Notes: generated from the sequence alone by a model not told the origin. A stretch of 64,000 bases of DNA from Streptomyces sp. JH14 (GCF_029428675.1 NZ_JAJNEL010000001.1:2356001-2420000); one strand, 5' to 3'. Positions 53,664-62,256 are shown, counted from the first letter of the stretch. Translations and numbers: made by a program.

Positions 53664-54653
53664 ATGCCCGACCCCACCCTGCTCGTCCTGGACGCCGACC
53701 CGTCGCCCCGCCTCGGCGCCCTGACCGGACGGGCCCGGATCCGGTACACGGACGAGGCCGGTCTCGCCGGCCAACTGCCGTACGCCGACGCCCTGCTGGT
53801 ATGGGATTTCACCTCTGACGCGGTACGCGCCGCCTGGCCCGGCGACGGACCACGGCCCCGCTGGGTGCATACGGCGAGCGCCGGTGTGGACCGGCTGCTC
53901 TGCCCGGAACTGGCCCGGTCCGACACCGTCCTGACCAACGCGCGGGGCGTCTTCGAACGGCCGATCGCCGAGTATGTGCTGGGTCTGGTTCTGGCGTTCG
54001 CGAAGGACGTCCCCGGCACGCTGGAGCTGCAGCAGCGGCGACGGTGGCACCACCGCGAGTCGCAGCAGGTCGCGGGCACCCGCGCGGTGGTCGTCGGGGC
54101 CGGTCCGATCGGGCGGGAGATCACCCGTTTGCTGATCGCGCTGGGGGTCGAGGTCGCGCTCGTGGGGCGCACGGCGCGGCGCACCATCCATGGGGCCGAG
54201 GACCTGGACCGGCTGGCCGCCCTGGCCGACTGGGTGATCTGTGCGGCGCCGCTGACGCAGCGGACCCGCGGGATGTTCGACGCGCGGTTCTTCGGGCTGA
54301 TGCAGCCGTCGGCCCGCTTCATCAACGTGGGGCGCGGGCCGTTGGTCGTCGAGGAGGATCTGGCCGAGGCACTGCGCAGGCGGTGGTTCGCGGGTGCGGC
54401 GCTCGATGTGTTCACGGACGAACCGCTGGATCCGGGCAGCGCACTGTGGGACGTACCGGGGCTGATCGTGTCCCCGCACATGAGCGGCGACACGGTCGGC
54501 TGGCGCGACCGGCTGGGCGAGCAGTTCGTGGAGATGTACGAACGGTGGGCGGCCGGGGAGCCGTTGCCGAACGTGGTCGACAAGCGGCTCGGGCACGTGC
54601 CGTCCCCGGACGTCCTCCACGGCGCGAACACCCCTTGCGCACCCCCGCGTTGA
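53664..54653 (+). CDS. D-isomer 2-hydroxyacid dehydrogenase
   Basis: This is a 329-residue NAD-dependent dehydrogenase. The Rossmann motif is V-V-G-A-G-P-I-G-R-E-I (about 143-153). The catalytic Arg is likely in V-C-A-A-P-L-T-Q-R-T-R-G and nearby, F-I-N-V-G-R-G-P-L-V is the typical signature, and S-P-H-M-S-G supplies the catalytic His. The start is ATG 53664; an upstream extension in frame lacks a ribosome binding site. It is divergent from the racemase-like gene across 165 bp. Confidence 0.87.
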   Translation: MPDPTLLVLDADPSPRLGALTGRARIRYTDEAGLAGQLPYADALLVWDFTSDAVRAAWPGDGPRPRWVHTASAGVDRLLCPELARSDTVLTNARGVFERPIAEYVLGLVLAFAKDVPGTLELQQRRRWHHRESQQVAGTRAVVVGAGPIGREITRLLIALGVEVALVGRTARRTIHGAEDLDRLAALADWVICAAPLTQRTRGMFDARFFGLMQPSARFINVGRGPLVVEEDLAEALRRRWFAGAALDVFTDEPLDPGSALWDVPGLIVSPHMSGDTVGWRDRLGEQFVEMYERWAAGEPLPNVVDKRLGHVPSPDVLHGANTPCAPPR

Positions 54654-54966
54654 GACCGGAGAAGGATCTGCGGAAGCCGACGCCCGGCACCGGCGGGCGG
54701 CTGCGGCCGGTCCGCCGGAAAAAAATCTTCCCGGATCCCTGACTCGAACGTACGCCCGAGATCCTCGTTGCGGCGCTGTGACCTCGCCCTCCAACGCTTA
54801 CTCATGACTTTGGCATATGCCGCACGGGTGCACCCCAGCTGACAGCGCCGGATCGCCTCATCAAGTCGCCAACAGGCCCCCCTCAAACGGCTTTTGGCAG
54901 CTATCGTGGTGCGACAGCTTGTGGTGACAACCTGGTCTTGCGGTCGCAATCCGGTAGGGGGAAACC
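54654..54966. other. 313-bp region upstream of the IclR-like gene
   Basis: It contains a perfect 10-bp palindrome GGCATATGCC (54812-54821) and TTGTGGTGACAA (54919-54930), an imperfect inverted repeat close to the regulator start. Either could be an operator; no gene is seen. Confidence 0.45.
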
Positions 54967-55725
54967 GTGGCGCTGAAGCCCGAACCGACCGCGCCGTTCC
55001 ACTCGGTGCAGTACGCCCTTCGTGTTCTCGAGACGATCTCCAAGCATGGCAACGGCGTGATGGACGCCCAGATCTCCCGCGAGACGGGGCTGCCGGGCGG
55101 GCACCTCGCCCCGCTGCTGCTGATGCTGCGCCGCGAGGGTTATGTCGAGCAGGTCACCGACGGCGCCTACGTGATCGGCTCGTCGCTCCTCCTGCTCGGC
55201 TCCGGCGCCGCCCGCCGGCAGGCGCTGGAGACGAAGCTCCAGCACACCCTGGGCCAGCTGCGCGATTCGGTCGGCGCCGCGGTGTACATCAGCCGGTACA
55301 TGGACGGGGAGATCCGGGTCACCCAGTACGCCGACGGCCCGCACACCCCCGCAGTCAACGAATGGGTGGACTTCCGGTCCGCCGCGCACGCCAGCGCGAT
55401 CGGCAAGTGCCTGCTGACCCAGCTCGACCACGACGGCCGCCGCGACCACCTCTCGCGCCACAAGATCGCCCGGCTCACCTCGCGGACCATCACCAGCGAG
55501 AAGGTCCTCTTCTCCAAGCTGGACAACCAGCCGGCGACGGTCCCGGTGCTCGACCTCCAGGAGTACGCGGTGGGCACGGTCTGCGCTGCCGTGCCGCTGA
55601 CGGCGGGCTCCTCGGCCGGCTGCCTGGCACTGTCCCTGCCGGTCGAGGACGCACACCGGCTGCGCTCGGCGGCGGACACCCTGAACCGGCGGGCCGCTCC
55701 GGTCCTGCTCTCGCTGGCCCTCTAG
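54967..55725 (+). CDS. IclR-family transcriptional regulator
   Basis: This 252-residue protein has an N-terminal winged helix (about 13-70, A-L-R-V-L-E-T-I-S-K-H-G-N-G-V-M-D and T-G-L-P-G-G-H-L). The C-terminal IclR effector-binding fold contains the A-H-A-S-A-I-G-K-C-L-L motif. The effector is unknown. GTG 54967 is preceded by AGGGGGAAACC. It stands alone between the dehydrogenase and tRNA-Lys copy 2. Confidence 0.85.
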   Translation: MALKPEPTAPFHSVQYALRVLETISKHGNGVMDAQISRETGLPGGHLAPLLLMLRREGYVEQVTDGAYVIGSSLLLLGSGAARRQALETKLQHTLGQLRDSVGAAVYISRYMDGEIRVTQYADGPHTPAVNEWVDFRSAAHASAIGKCLLTQLDHDGRRDHLSRHKIARLTSRTITSEKVLFSKLDNQPATVPVLDLQEYAVGTVCAAVPLTAGSSAGCLALSLPVEDAHRLRSAADTLNRRAAPVLLSLAL

Positions 55726-55787
55726 AGGCGTCGCGGGCACGCGTCATCAGCACCCCTCGGGACCAGGTATTATTTTCGAGTCAGCAG

Positions 55788-55861
55788 GCGCCGCTAGCTC
55801 AGTTGGTTAGAGCAGCTGACTCTTAATCAGCGGGTCCGGGGTTCGAGTCCCTGGCGGCGCA
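55788..55861 (+). tRNA. tRNA-Lys (anticodon CTT), copy 2
   Basis: Identical in sequence to copies at 47788 and 61642, with the same TCAGCAG flank before the acceptor stem. Confidence 0.97.
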
Positions 55862-55870
55862 CAGACAAAC

Positions 55871-55910
55871 GCACTGGGCGGTCCACGTACACACGTGGAC
55901 CGCCCAGTGC
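55871..55910 (+). terminator. terminator after tRNA-Lys copy 2
   Basis: Perfect 18-bp stem (55871-55888 and 55893-55910) with a 4-base loop, followed by GTTT. Confidence 0.9.
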
Positions 55911-55996
55911 GTTTCCGCATGCCTTCCCGCCACCCCGCCCGACACCGGCGTGCACGGTTGCCCAAGGTTTCATACAAACGTGTTACACAGGCGTAC

Positions 55997-56032
55997 TAGA
56001 CAGCTGTTTTATACGCTCGTATATTCCCTGTC
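55997..56032 (+). promoter_or_regulatory. probable leaderless promoter with overlapping operator
   Basis: TAGACA (55997-56002), a 17-bp spacer and TATATT (56020-56025) resemble a sigma-70-type promoter. Initiation seven to eight bases after the -10 box would fall on the ATG at 56033. The palindrome TATACGCTCGTATA (56010-56023) overlaps the -10 region. Confidence 0.65.
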
Positions 56033-57544
56033 ATGACGAACGCGACGAGCACCACCACTGGCCGCAGTGGCCTCGCCGGCCGCAAGGAATGGACCGCCTT
56101 CGTGGTCCTCCTGCTCCCCCTTCTCCTGGTGTCGATGGACGTCTCCGTCCTCTTCTTCGCCATCCCGTCCATCGACCGGGACCTCGCCCCCAGCGCCACC
56201 CAGCAGCTCTGGATCTTCGATGTGTACGGCTTCGCCCTGGCCGGCCTGCTCATCACGATGGGCTCGCTCGGCGACCGGATCGGCCGCCGCAAGCTGCTGC
56301 TCCTAGGGGCGGCCGCCTTCGGCGCCGCTTCCGTCGGCGCCGCGTACGCCACCAGCCCCGAGATGCTCATCGCGGCGCGGGCGCTGCTCGGCATCGGCGG
56401 CGCGACGCTGATGCCGTCGACGATGGGGCTCGTGCGGAACATGTTCCGCGACGAACAGCAGCGCAGCCGCGCGGTCGGCATCTGGTCCGGCGCCATGGCG
56501 GGCGGAATCGCCCTCGGCTCGGTCCTCAGCGGGGTCATGCTGGAGCACTTCTGGTGGGGCTCGGTCTTTCTGATCAATGTGCCGGCGATGGTGCTGCTGC
56601 TGGCCCTGGTGCCGGTGCTGGTCCCGGAGTTCAAGGACCCGGACCCCGGACGGTTCGACCTGGTGAGCGTGCCGCTGTCGATGGGCTCCGTGCTGCCGGT
56701 CGTCTACGGCGTCAAGGAGAGCGCCGCGCACGGTCTCGACATCCGCAACGCCCTGCTGATCGCCGCCGGGCTGGGCATCGGCTGGGCCTTCGTCCGCCGG
56801 CAGCGCAGCCGTGGCGACGCGATGATCAGCCGGGAGCTCTTCCGCGGACCGGGCTTCGCCGCCGGGATCGGCCTGAACTCCCTTGCCGCCTTCGCGATGA
56901 TGGGCTCCGCCTTCTTCACCACGCAGTACCTGCAGTCGGTGCTCGGCATGTCGACGACGGAGGCCGCGCTGTGGAGCCTCGCCCCGTCGCTGGCGGTGGG
57001 GGCCGCGGCGCCGACGGCCACGGCGATCGCCCAGCGGACCGACCGCACGCATGTGATCTCCGCCGGCTTCGTCATCGCCGCCGCCGGGTTCGCCGTGCTG
57101 GCCCTGTCCGGGACGGACTCGCTCTGGCTGCTGCTCATCGGCTCGGCCGTGATGAGCTCGGGCATCGTCACCGTGATGGCGCTCGTCTCGGACCTGGCGC
57201 TGGCGACCGCCCCGCCGGAGAAGGCGGGTTCGGCCGCGTCACTGCTGGAGACCGGCCAGGAGTTCGGCGGCGCGATGGGCATGGCGCTGCTGGGGGCGGT
57301 CGCCACCGCGGTGTACGGAGCGGACCTGCCGGACTCCGCACCGGAGGCCGCCCGCAAGACCCTGCCGGGGGCGCTGGCCACCGGGGACGCGTCGCTGATC
57401 TCGGCGGGCCGGGAGGCGTTCGTGCACAGCATGCAGTACGCGTCGGTGGCGGGGGCGCTGATTCTGCTGGCAGGGGCGGTACTGGCGATCGCGCTTCTGC
57501 GACGCGGCGGCCAGGGCCGGAACGAACTGGCTCCGACGCACTAG
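56033..57544 (+). CDS. MFS drug:H+ antiporter, DHA2 (14-helix) type
   Basis: This 503-residue multidrug exporter-like protein has about 14 hydrophobic helices. The MFS motif A is G-S-L-G-D-R-I-G-R-R-K-L between helices 2 and 3, and a motif C-like segment (G-I-A-L-G-S-V-L-S-G) is in helix 5. It likely exports a toxic compound or antibiotic with proton entry. No ribosome binding site precedes the ATG, in line with leaderless translation. No regulator gene is adjacent. It converges on the LPMO gene. Confidence 0.9.
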   Translation: MTNATSTTTGRSGLAGRKEWTAFVVLLLPLLLVSMDVSVLFFAIPSIDRDLAPSATQQLWIFDVYGFALAGLLITMGSLGDRIGRRKLLLLGAAAFGAASVGAAYATSPEMLIAARALLGIGGATLMPSTMGLVRNMFRDEQQRSRAVGIWSGAMAGGIALGSVLSGVMLEHFWWGSVFLINVPAMVLLLALVPVLVPEFKDPDPGRFDLVSVPLSMGSVLPVVYGVKESAAHGLDIRNALLIAAGLGIGWAFVRRQRSRGDAMISRELFRGPGFAAGIGLNSLAAFAMMGSAFFTTQYLQSVLGMSTTEAALWSLAPSLAVGAAAPTATAIAQRTDRTHVISAGFVIAAAGFAVLALSGTDSLWLLLIGSAVMSSGIVTVMALVSDLALATAPPEKAGSAASLLETGQEFGGAMGMALLGAVATAVYGADLPDSAPEAARKTLPGALATGDASLISAGREAFVHSMQYASVAGALILLAGAVLAIALLRRGGQGRNELAPTH

Positions 57545-57574
57545 GCGGGCTCGCCGGCCTCGCTCTCCTGCCCG

Positions 57575-57617
57575 CGATCGCCGGACAGGCTCGGACATCG
57601 GGCCTGTCCGGCGATCG
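57575..57617. terminator. bidirectional terminator between the MFS and LPMO genes
   Basis: 16-bp arms (57575-57590 and 57602-57617) with an 11-base loop. The core again contains GATCGCCGGAC. Confidence 0.85.
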
Positions 57618-57629
57618 ACTTGTCAGGCG

Positions 57630-58220
57630 TCAGAACTGGACGTCGGAGCACGCGTAGAACGCGTTCCCGGTGTCCGCGATGTTCCAGACGCTCAGGATGA
57701 TGTGCCGCCCCGTCTTCTGAGTGGGGATGGTGCCCTGCTGGGTCAGCGTGTCCGGGGGCTGCTGGCCGCCGTACGGCACGGTCATGAAGGGCTGCGACTC
57801 AAGGGCCGCCCTGGTGAGCGGCTTGGTGGGGTCCCAGCCGTTCTTGGTGATGTAGTAGCGGAAGTCGGTCGTGGCGTGCCGGGCGGTGAACCGCCAGCGG
57901 AAGCTGAAGCCCTGGCCCGCGGTGACCTTGGTGGCGGGCCAGGTTCCGCCGCGCGGGTCGTCGAGCGCGGCGAAGTTGTCGTGGGCGCCGGAACAGATCT
58001 TGCCGTCGGCCGGACCCGCCGCGGGGAAGCCCTTGGGAGCCTCGACGCTCTGGGGCTCCCACTGGATGGCGCCGCAGTCGGTGACGGTGCCGTTGGCGCA
58101 GAGCTTCTGGCGGCTGATGGGGTTGTCGGTGTAGCCGTGGCTGCCGGCGCTGCTCGTCGCGAACATCGAGACGCCGGCTATCGCCAGGCCCACTATGGCC
58201 GCGCTTGCCCGTTTACGCAT
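57630..58220 (-). CDS. AA10 lytic polysaccharide monooxygenase, chitin-binding protein
   Basis: This 196-residue protein has a signal peptide ending A-G-S, with H28 as the mature N terminus. H28 and H115 (in R-F-T-A-R-H) form the copper histidine brace. W-N-I-A-D-T-G-N-A-F-Y near the end carries the axial Phe. The Q-S-V-E-A-P-K-G-F-P segment is close to chitin-active members such as CBP21. It has no extra carbohydrate-binding module. It would oxidatively cleave chitin with the secreted GH18. DasR-like sites lie upstream. Confidence 0.94.
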   Translation of the reverse strand: MRKRASAAIVGLAIAGVSMFATSSAGSHGYTDNPISRQKLCANGTVTDCGAIQWEPQSVEAPKGFPAAGPADGKICSGAHDNFAALDDPRGGTWPATKVTAGQGFSFRWRFTARHATTDFRYYITKNGWDPTKPLTRAALESQPFMTVPYGGQQPPDTLTQQGTIPTQKTGRHIILSVWNIADTGNAFYACSDVQF

Positions 58221-58282
58221 TGCTGTCGCTCCTCAGGGACGTGGGGGAAGTTCCATGAGCTGTGCTGCGTGCGCAATGGTGC

Positions 58283-58334
58283 GGTCTAGACCAAGTCTCA
58301 GATTATTGACACGGCATGAACATGTCCAGACCAA
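58283..58334. promoter_or_regulatory. DasR/chitinase-type operator elements upstream of the LPMO gene
   Basis: GGTCTAGACC (58283-58292), the core of a DasR dre site, is followed by A-A-G. A second related half, TGTCCAGACCAAT, is at 58322-58334. They are 63-114 bp upstream of the start at 58220. Similar GGTC-AGACC elements are known in Streptomyces chitinase promoters. Confidence 0.75.
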
Positions 58335-58378
58335 TGGGAATGGGATTCCGGCCCCACGAAGACGGCGCGGCGGTGCGG

Positions 58379-59974
58379 TCAGGAGCCTTCGCCGCCACTG
58401 CGTCCTGTGTAGAAGGCCACCGTCAAGTCCTTGACCAGTGCCTTCCGTTCGTAGTCGTCGAGCTCGACGAGGCCGCGCGCGGTCAGCCGGTTGACCGTGT
58501 CGTCCACCGCGTCGACCACGGATGTCAGCACGCTGTCGCGGTGTTTGGCGTCAATGGCGGCGATCCGGCGGCGCTGCATGGCCGCGGCGACCTCCGGCGC
58601 GTACTCGATACCGGTCGGCTGCGCGGAGTACACCTCGATGCCCACCGGCTCGCAGTCCGCCTTCAGCATCCGGGTCAGCGCGTCGCCGACCGCTTCCGCG
58701 TTGCGCAGGGTGTGCGCGTCCTCATGGAAGGCGTCGGCGGGCAGCTGCGAGAGGACGCGCGCCATCGCCGACTCGACCTGCTCGCGCAGATACTCCTCGT
58801 GGTTCGCGACCCCGAGCGTCGCCCGCACGGTGTCCCTGATCCGCCACACGACGAGGACGACGACGCGCAACGCCGTACCGTTCGCGTCCACCGCGGGCAG
58901 CGGTTCGCTCCGCCAGTGCCGCAGCCGTACGTCGACGCGGCGGCGCAGGAGCAGCGGGCTGACCCAGACGAGCCCGGTCCGCCGCACGCTCCCCCGGTAG
59001 TCGCCGAAGAGCGTCACCACCCAGGCGTACCCGACCCGCCCGCGGCCCAGACCGCCGAGCGCGAAGAGCACCAGGGCCGCCAGCAGCACGAGCACCGCCC
59101 ACGTCCCGAGGCCGATCCCGTCGTACGGCCGCGCACCGATCCCGGCCCGCGCGAGCACCCCGCGGGGCAGCGCGCCGGCCCACCACAACACGGCCCCGGC
59201 GGCGGCGCTCCCGGCCAGCCCGGCGAGCAGCGCAAGCCACCCGGGCAGCACGGGCCCCGGTCGCTCGGCCAGACAGGGATCCCCGGCGGGTGCGGGCCGG
59301 GTGGGCGCCTGCACCTGCCCGCCGCGTGCCCCGGGCGGCCGCCGCACCCCCGGCACCTGCTCCTCACCCCCGGGCCGCTGCGCCAGACCGGCGGGCAGCT
59401 CGGCTGCGTCGGCGCCCTCGGGGTCGTCGCGGAAGAGGAGGTGTACGGGGATGGCGGTCGTGTGCTCGTTGGCGATGACGCCCTGCCGCCGCCCCGGCCC
59501 GGACCGGACGGAGGCCGTGATGGAGGGTGCGGCGTCGGGGCTCGGCCGATCGGCCCGGAGGCGGCCCGAAGGCTGCGCGGGACCGGCCTCGACCGCCGGA
59601 GCGGAGGACGAAGCCGGGACCGATGCGGCAGAAGCCGAACCCTCGACCGCCGGGACGGAGGACGAAGCCGGGACCGACGGGACGGATACCGAGGCCGAGG
59701 CCGCGCCGAACGCGGAGTCGTCCGCCTCACCCGGGACCAGGTCGAGCACCAGGTCGACGACGGATTCCGAGCCGGTGGCACCCGGCTCGCTGCCGGTCCG
59801 GAAGTCCCCTCCCGCACCGCCGCCCGGCTCCGGCCCCGGGCCCGGCACCAAGCCCGCACCCGGGCCCACGCCGCACCCCGAACCCTCACCGTCGTTCACC
59901 GGCTCTCCTTCCGTCCCGCTCTCCGGGCCTCCGGAGCTGCCCGACACCGTGGATCGCATTCCCGCCTCCGTCAT
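58379..59974 (-). CDS. SPFH/band-7 (prohibitin-like) membrane protein with long disordered N terminus
   Basis: This is a 531-residue protein. Residues 1-about 225 are a low-complexity Gly/Pro/Ser/Ala/Glu region. Two hydrophobic helices at about 240-265 and 280-300 are followed by an SPFH domain (about 310-500) with R-R-T-G-L-V-W-V, V-D-V-R-L-R-H-W and A-V-D-A-N-G-T-A-L-R-V-V-V-L-V-V-W-R. The family forms membrane microdomain scaffolds. The ATG at 59974 is 10 bp past the stop of the cell-wall hydrolase gene in the same orientation, so co-transcription is likely. Confidence 0.85.
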   Translation of the reverse strand: MTEAGMRSTVSGSSGGPESGTEGEPVNDGEGSGCGVGPGAGLVPGPGPEPGGGAGGDFRTGSEPGATGSESVVDLVLDLVPGEADDSAFGAASASVSVPSVPASSSVPAVEGSASAASVPASSSAPAVEAGPAQPSGRLRADRPSPDAAPSITASVRSGPGRRQGVIANEHTTAIPVHLLFRDDPEGADAAELPAGLAQRPGGEEQVPGVRRPPGARGGQVQAPTRPAPAGDPCLAERPGPVLPGWLALLAGLAGSAAAGAVLWWAGALPRGVLARAGIGARPYDGIGLGTWAVLVLLAALVLFALGGLGRGRVGYAWVVTLFGDYRGSVRRTGLVWVSPLLLRRRVDVRLRHWRSEPLPAVDANGTALRVVVLVVWRIRDTVRATLGVANHEEYLREQVESAMARVLSQLPADAFHEDAHTLRNAEAVGDALTRMLKADCEPVGIEVYSAQPTGIEYAPEVAAAMQRRRIAAIDAKHRDSVLTSVVDAVDDTVNRLTARGLVELDDYERKALVKDLTVAFYTGRSGGEGS

Positions 59975-59984
59975 GTCCGTTCCG

Positions 59985-61457
59985 TCACGCGAAGAGTCGC
60001 CGCCAGGTCTCCGGCCCGGGGTAGCCGTCGGCCTCGGCCCCCCGCCAGCCCTGGGCCCGCTGGAAGGCCTCGACATTGCGCCGGTCCGCCTCGGTCCACC
60101 GGGGGCCGGGGCCCGACACGTAGTACTTGCCGTATCCCTTCTTCACCAACTGTCTACCGAGCTCGGCGACATGACTGTTGGACTGACCCGGCCGGAAATA
60201 GCTCCGCCCCGGGAAGACCGGAGCAGCACCGGCGCCTCCCGACTCACCCCCTCCCGGCTCACCGCCCCCGCCCCCGCTTCCGTTTGCGCTCGCGCTTGCG
60301 TCTGCGGGGATGTCGTTTCCCTTTCCGTTCACCAGCAGACTCCAGGTGTCCGGGCCGGGGATGCCGTCCGCCTCCGCGCCGGACCAGCCCTGGGCCTTCT
60401 GGAACGCCTGGGTCGCGCGCCGGTCCGCGTCGCCCCAGTCCGGTCCCGGGCCGACCTTGTAGAACCGCTTGCCGCCCCGGTCCACGAGCATCCGGCCGAG
60501 CTGGGTGACGTACGCGTTGCTGGCACCGGGACCGAACTTCGCGGCGCCCGGGAACGCCGTCGGCGTCGCCTCGGGGCCCTTGCCGCCGGTCGTGGCGGAC
60601 AGGCCCTTGTAGCTGTACGGAACATAACTGCCCGAATTGGTCCAGTACGCCATGGGCGTCGTCTGCTTGCGTGCGTGCGCCGGCGTCTGCTCGTACGCCG
60701 TGTAATGGGTGTGGGTGTAGTCCGTCCAGCCGCCGAAGATCGTGACGTGCGAGCCGTTCGTGGGGTTGGCCTTGTTGTGGAAGAGCAGGATGTCGCCGGG
60801 CTGCAGTTCCTCCCGGGCGATCTTGTTCCCGAACTGGGCGAGGCTGCCGGTCCACTCGTTGCTCTTCAGGCTCCAGGCCATCGACACATATCCGGAGCAG
60901 TCCTGCCGGTAACCGTCCGACCAGTACTTCGTCATGCTGTACGGCACCTGCGCGCTGACCCACTTCTTGGCCCGGTTGATGATGTCCGTCCGCGTGGTCT
61001 TGGGCGTCTCCGGCGTCCCGCTCGTGGACGACGGCGGACCCTGGGATCCGCTCCCCTCCAGCGGGCCGGGGGCACCCTGTGGGCTGCCGGGGTCCGAGTC
61101 GCCGGAGACCGGGTCTCCAGGGTCCGGGTCTCCAGAGTCCGGGTCACCGGGGTCCGAATCGCCGGGGTCCGGATCGGCCGGCGGCGTCTCGTCCGCCGGG
61201 TCCGCCCGGGCCGCCCAGGCGGACCCGGCGGACCCGGCGGTGTGCCCGGTCGCCGCGCTCGCCGCTCCGGCGGCGCCGGTGCCGAGGACCACTCCGGCCG
61301 CCGTCACCACCACCAGCGCGCGGCGCGCGCCATGGGCCGCGGGATGTCCTCCGTGCCGCGTCGACAGCGCCTGGGCAGCGGCACGCCGCTGTGCGGCGCA
61401 CCCTGCGCAACCGCAGTCGACGGCGGGCACGTACTCCTCGAAGACCGGCACAGTCAT
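59985..61457 (-). CDS. membrane-anchored NlpC/P60-like protein with two peptidoglycan-binding domains
   Basis: This 490-residue protein has a short cysteine-rich N terminus (D-C-G-C-A-G-C) before the hydrophobic segment at about 47-70. A P-D-P-G-D-type repeat linker (about 94-125) precedes an NlpC/P60-like domain with catalytic C187 (D-C-S-G-Y) and H237 (S-H-V-T-I-F). Two similar modules at about 310-365 and 430-490 each carry P-G-P-x-W-x-x-A-D-R-R and A-F-Q-x-A-Q-G-W. It probably cleaves peptide cross-bridges in the envelope. The GGAGGGG site is close before ATG 61457. It is upstream of and probably co-transcribed with the SPFH gene. Confidence 0.83.
   Translation of the reverse strand: MTVPVFEEYVPAVDCGCAGCAAQRRAAAQALSTRHGGHPAAHGARRALVVVTAAGVVLGTGAAGAASAATGHTAGSAGSAWAARADPADETPPADPDPGDSDPGDPDSGDPDPGDPVSGDSDPGSPQGAPGPLEGSGSQGPPSSTSGTPETPKTTRTDIINRAKKWVSAQVPYSMTKYWSDGYRQDCSGYVSMAWSLKSNEWTGSLAQFGNKIAREELQPGDILLFHNKANPTNGSHVTIFGGWTDYTHTHYTAYEQTPAHARKQTTPMAYWTNSGSYVPYSYKGLSATTGGKGPEATPTAFPGAAKFGPGASNAYVTQLGRMLVDRGGKRFYKVGPGPDWGDADRRATQAFQKAQGWSGAEADGIPGPDTWSLLVNGKGNDIPADASASANGSGGGGGEPGGGESGGAGAAPVFPGRSYFRPGQSNSHVAELGRQLVKKGYGKYYVSGPGPRWTEADRRNVEAFQRAQGWRGAEADGYPGPETWRRLFA
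61090..61176. repeat. in-gene tandem repeat in the NlpC-like gene
   Basis: Short units related to gtccgggtctccagg encode Pro-Asp-Pro-Gly-Asp repeats in the linker of the cell-wall protein. Confidence 0.7.
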
Positions 61458-61641
61458 GCGAATCCCCTCCTCACTCGTCGAGATCTTTGGGCGTATCCGG
61501 ACGGGTGTTCCTGTCTCAACTCTCCTAACATAGTGCATTTTGACGGACAGAAGTGAAAAAACGACCATCCGACAGGCCGCGACGGACGGGAAATGGTCAG
61601 GAGCACACCCGGCAGTCCGGTAGAGTTCTCCAGGTCAGCAG

Positions 61642-61715
61642 GCGCCGCTAGCTCAGTTGGTTAGAGCAGCTGACTCTTAATCAGCGGGTCCGGGGTTCGA
61701 GTCCCTGGCGGCGCA
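61642..61715 (+). tRNA. tRNA-Lys (anticodon CTT), copy 3
   Basis: Same 74-bp sequence as copies 1 and 2, with the same TCAGCAG 5-prime flank. Confidence 0.97.
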
Positions 61716-61723
61716 CGCGAAGT

Positions 61724-61756
61724 CAAGGCCCCCTCACCGAGCGTGAGGGGGCCTTG
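61724..61756 (+). terminator. terminator after tRNA-Lys copy 3
   Basis: 14-bp perfect stem (61724-61737 and 61743-61756) with a 5-base loop. Confidence 0.85.
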
Positions 61757-62256
61757 TTCGTGTGCGCTCAGCCGGCCCGCGGTCGATGAACCGCGCCGAC
61801 GGGCCATGATCGGCAGGCCGCGGCGGGCCGGCGTCTACCCCCGCCCGACCGTCTCCACACCCTCGCCCAGCAGCCCGAAGGCTCCCTCGCGCACCTCCGT
61901 GCGCCCCCCTTCACAAGAGCCGCCAAAATCGTACATATAACCGGTAAACGCCCCGTTTCACCCTTGCGGCGACGACCTGGGCCATACAACCTGTCATGGG
62001 GTCATCGGCTTCAACCAACCCGATGGCACCAGCAGTTGGGGGGCAGTACGGGGGGAGTTCCGGTTGCCGTACGGCGGGGTGGGGCCCGTTCATGGGCGGA
62101 TGTCACGACGGCATCCCGCAACCGGAAAGGGCGCCGTCCCATGCCTCAGGGGCCGGTGGCCCGCCACGATGCCGCCCGTGGCCGACCGAGGGGGATCGGC
62201 CGCGGGCGCGACGACCGACCGATCACGCACTGACCATGCGTGCAGGGGGATGACCC
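61757..62256. other. 500-bp region upstream of cslA
   Basis: No convincing gene is present. Short frames have no domain and no ribosome binding site. The central part (about 61910-62000) is less GC-rich and is the most likely promoter region for cslA. Confidence 0.5.

Noticed and set aside
47788..61715. tRNA-Lys copies as attachment sites of a genomic island
   Set aside because: No integrase, no phage genes, and the contents look like core streptomycete genes; the repeats are whole tRNA genes, not partial att copies.
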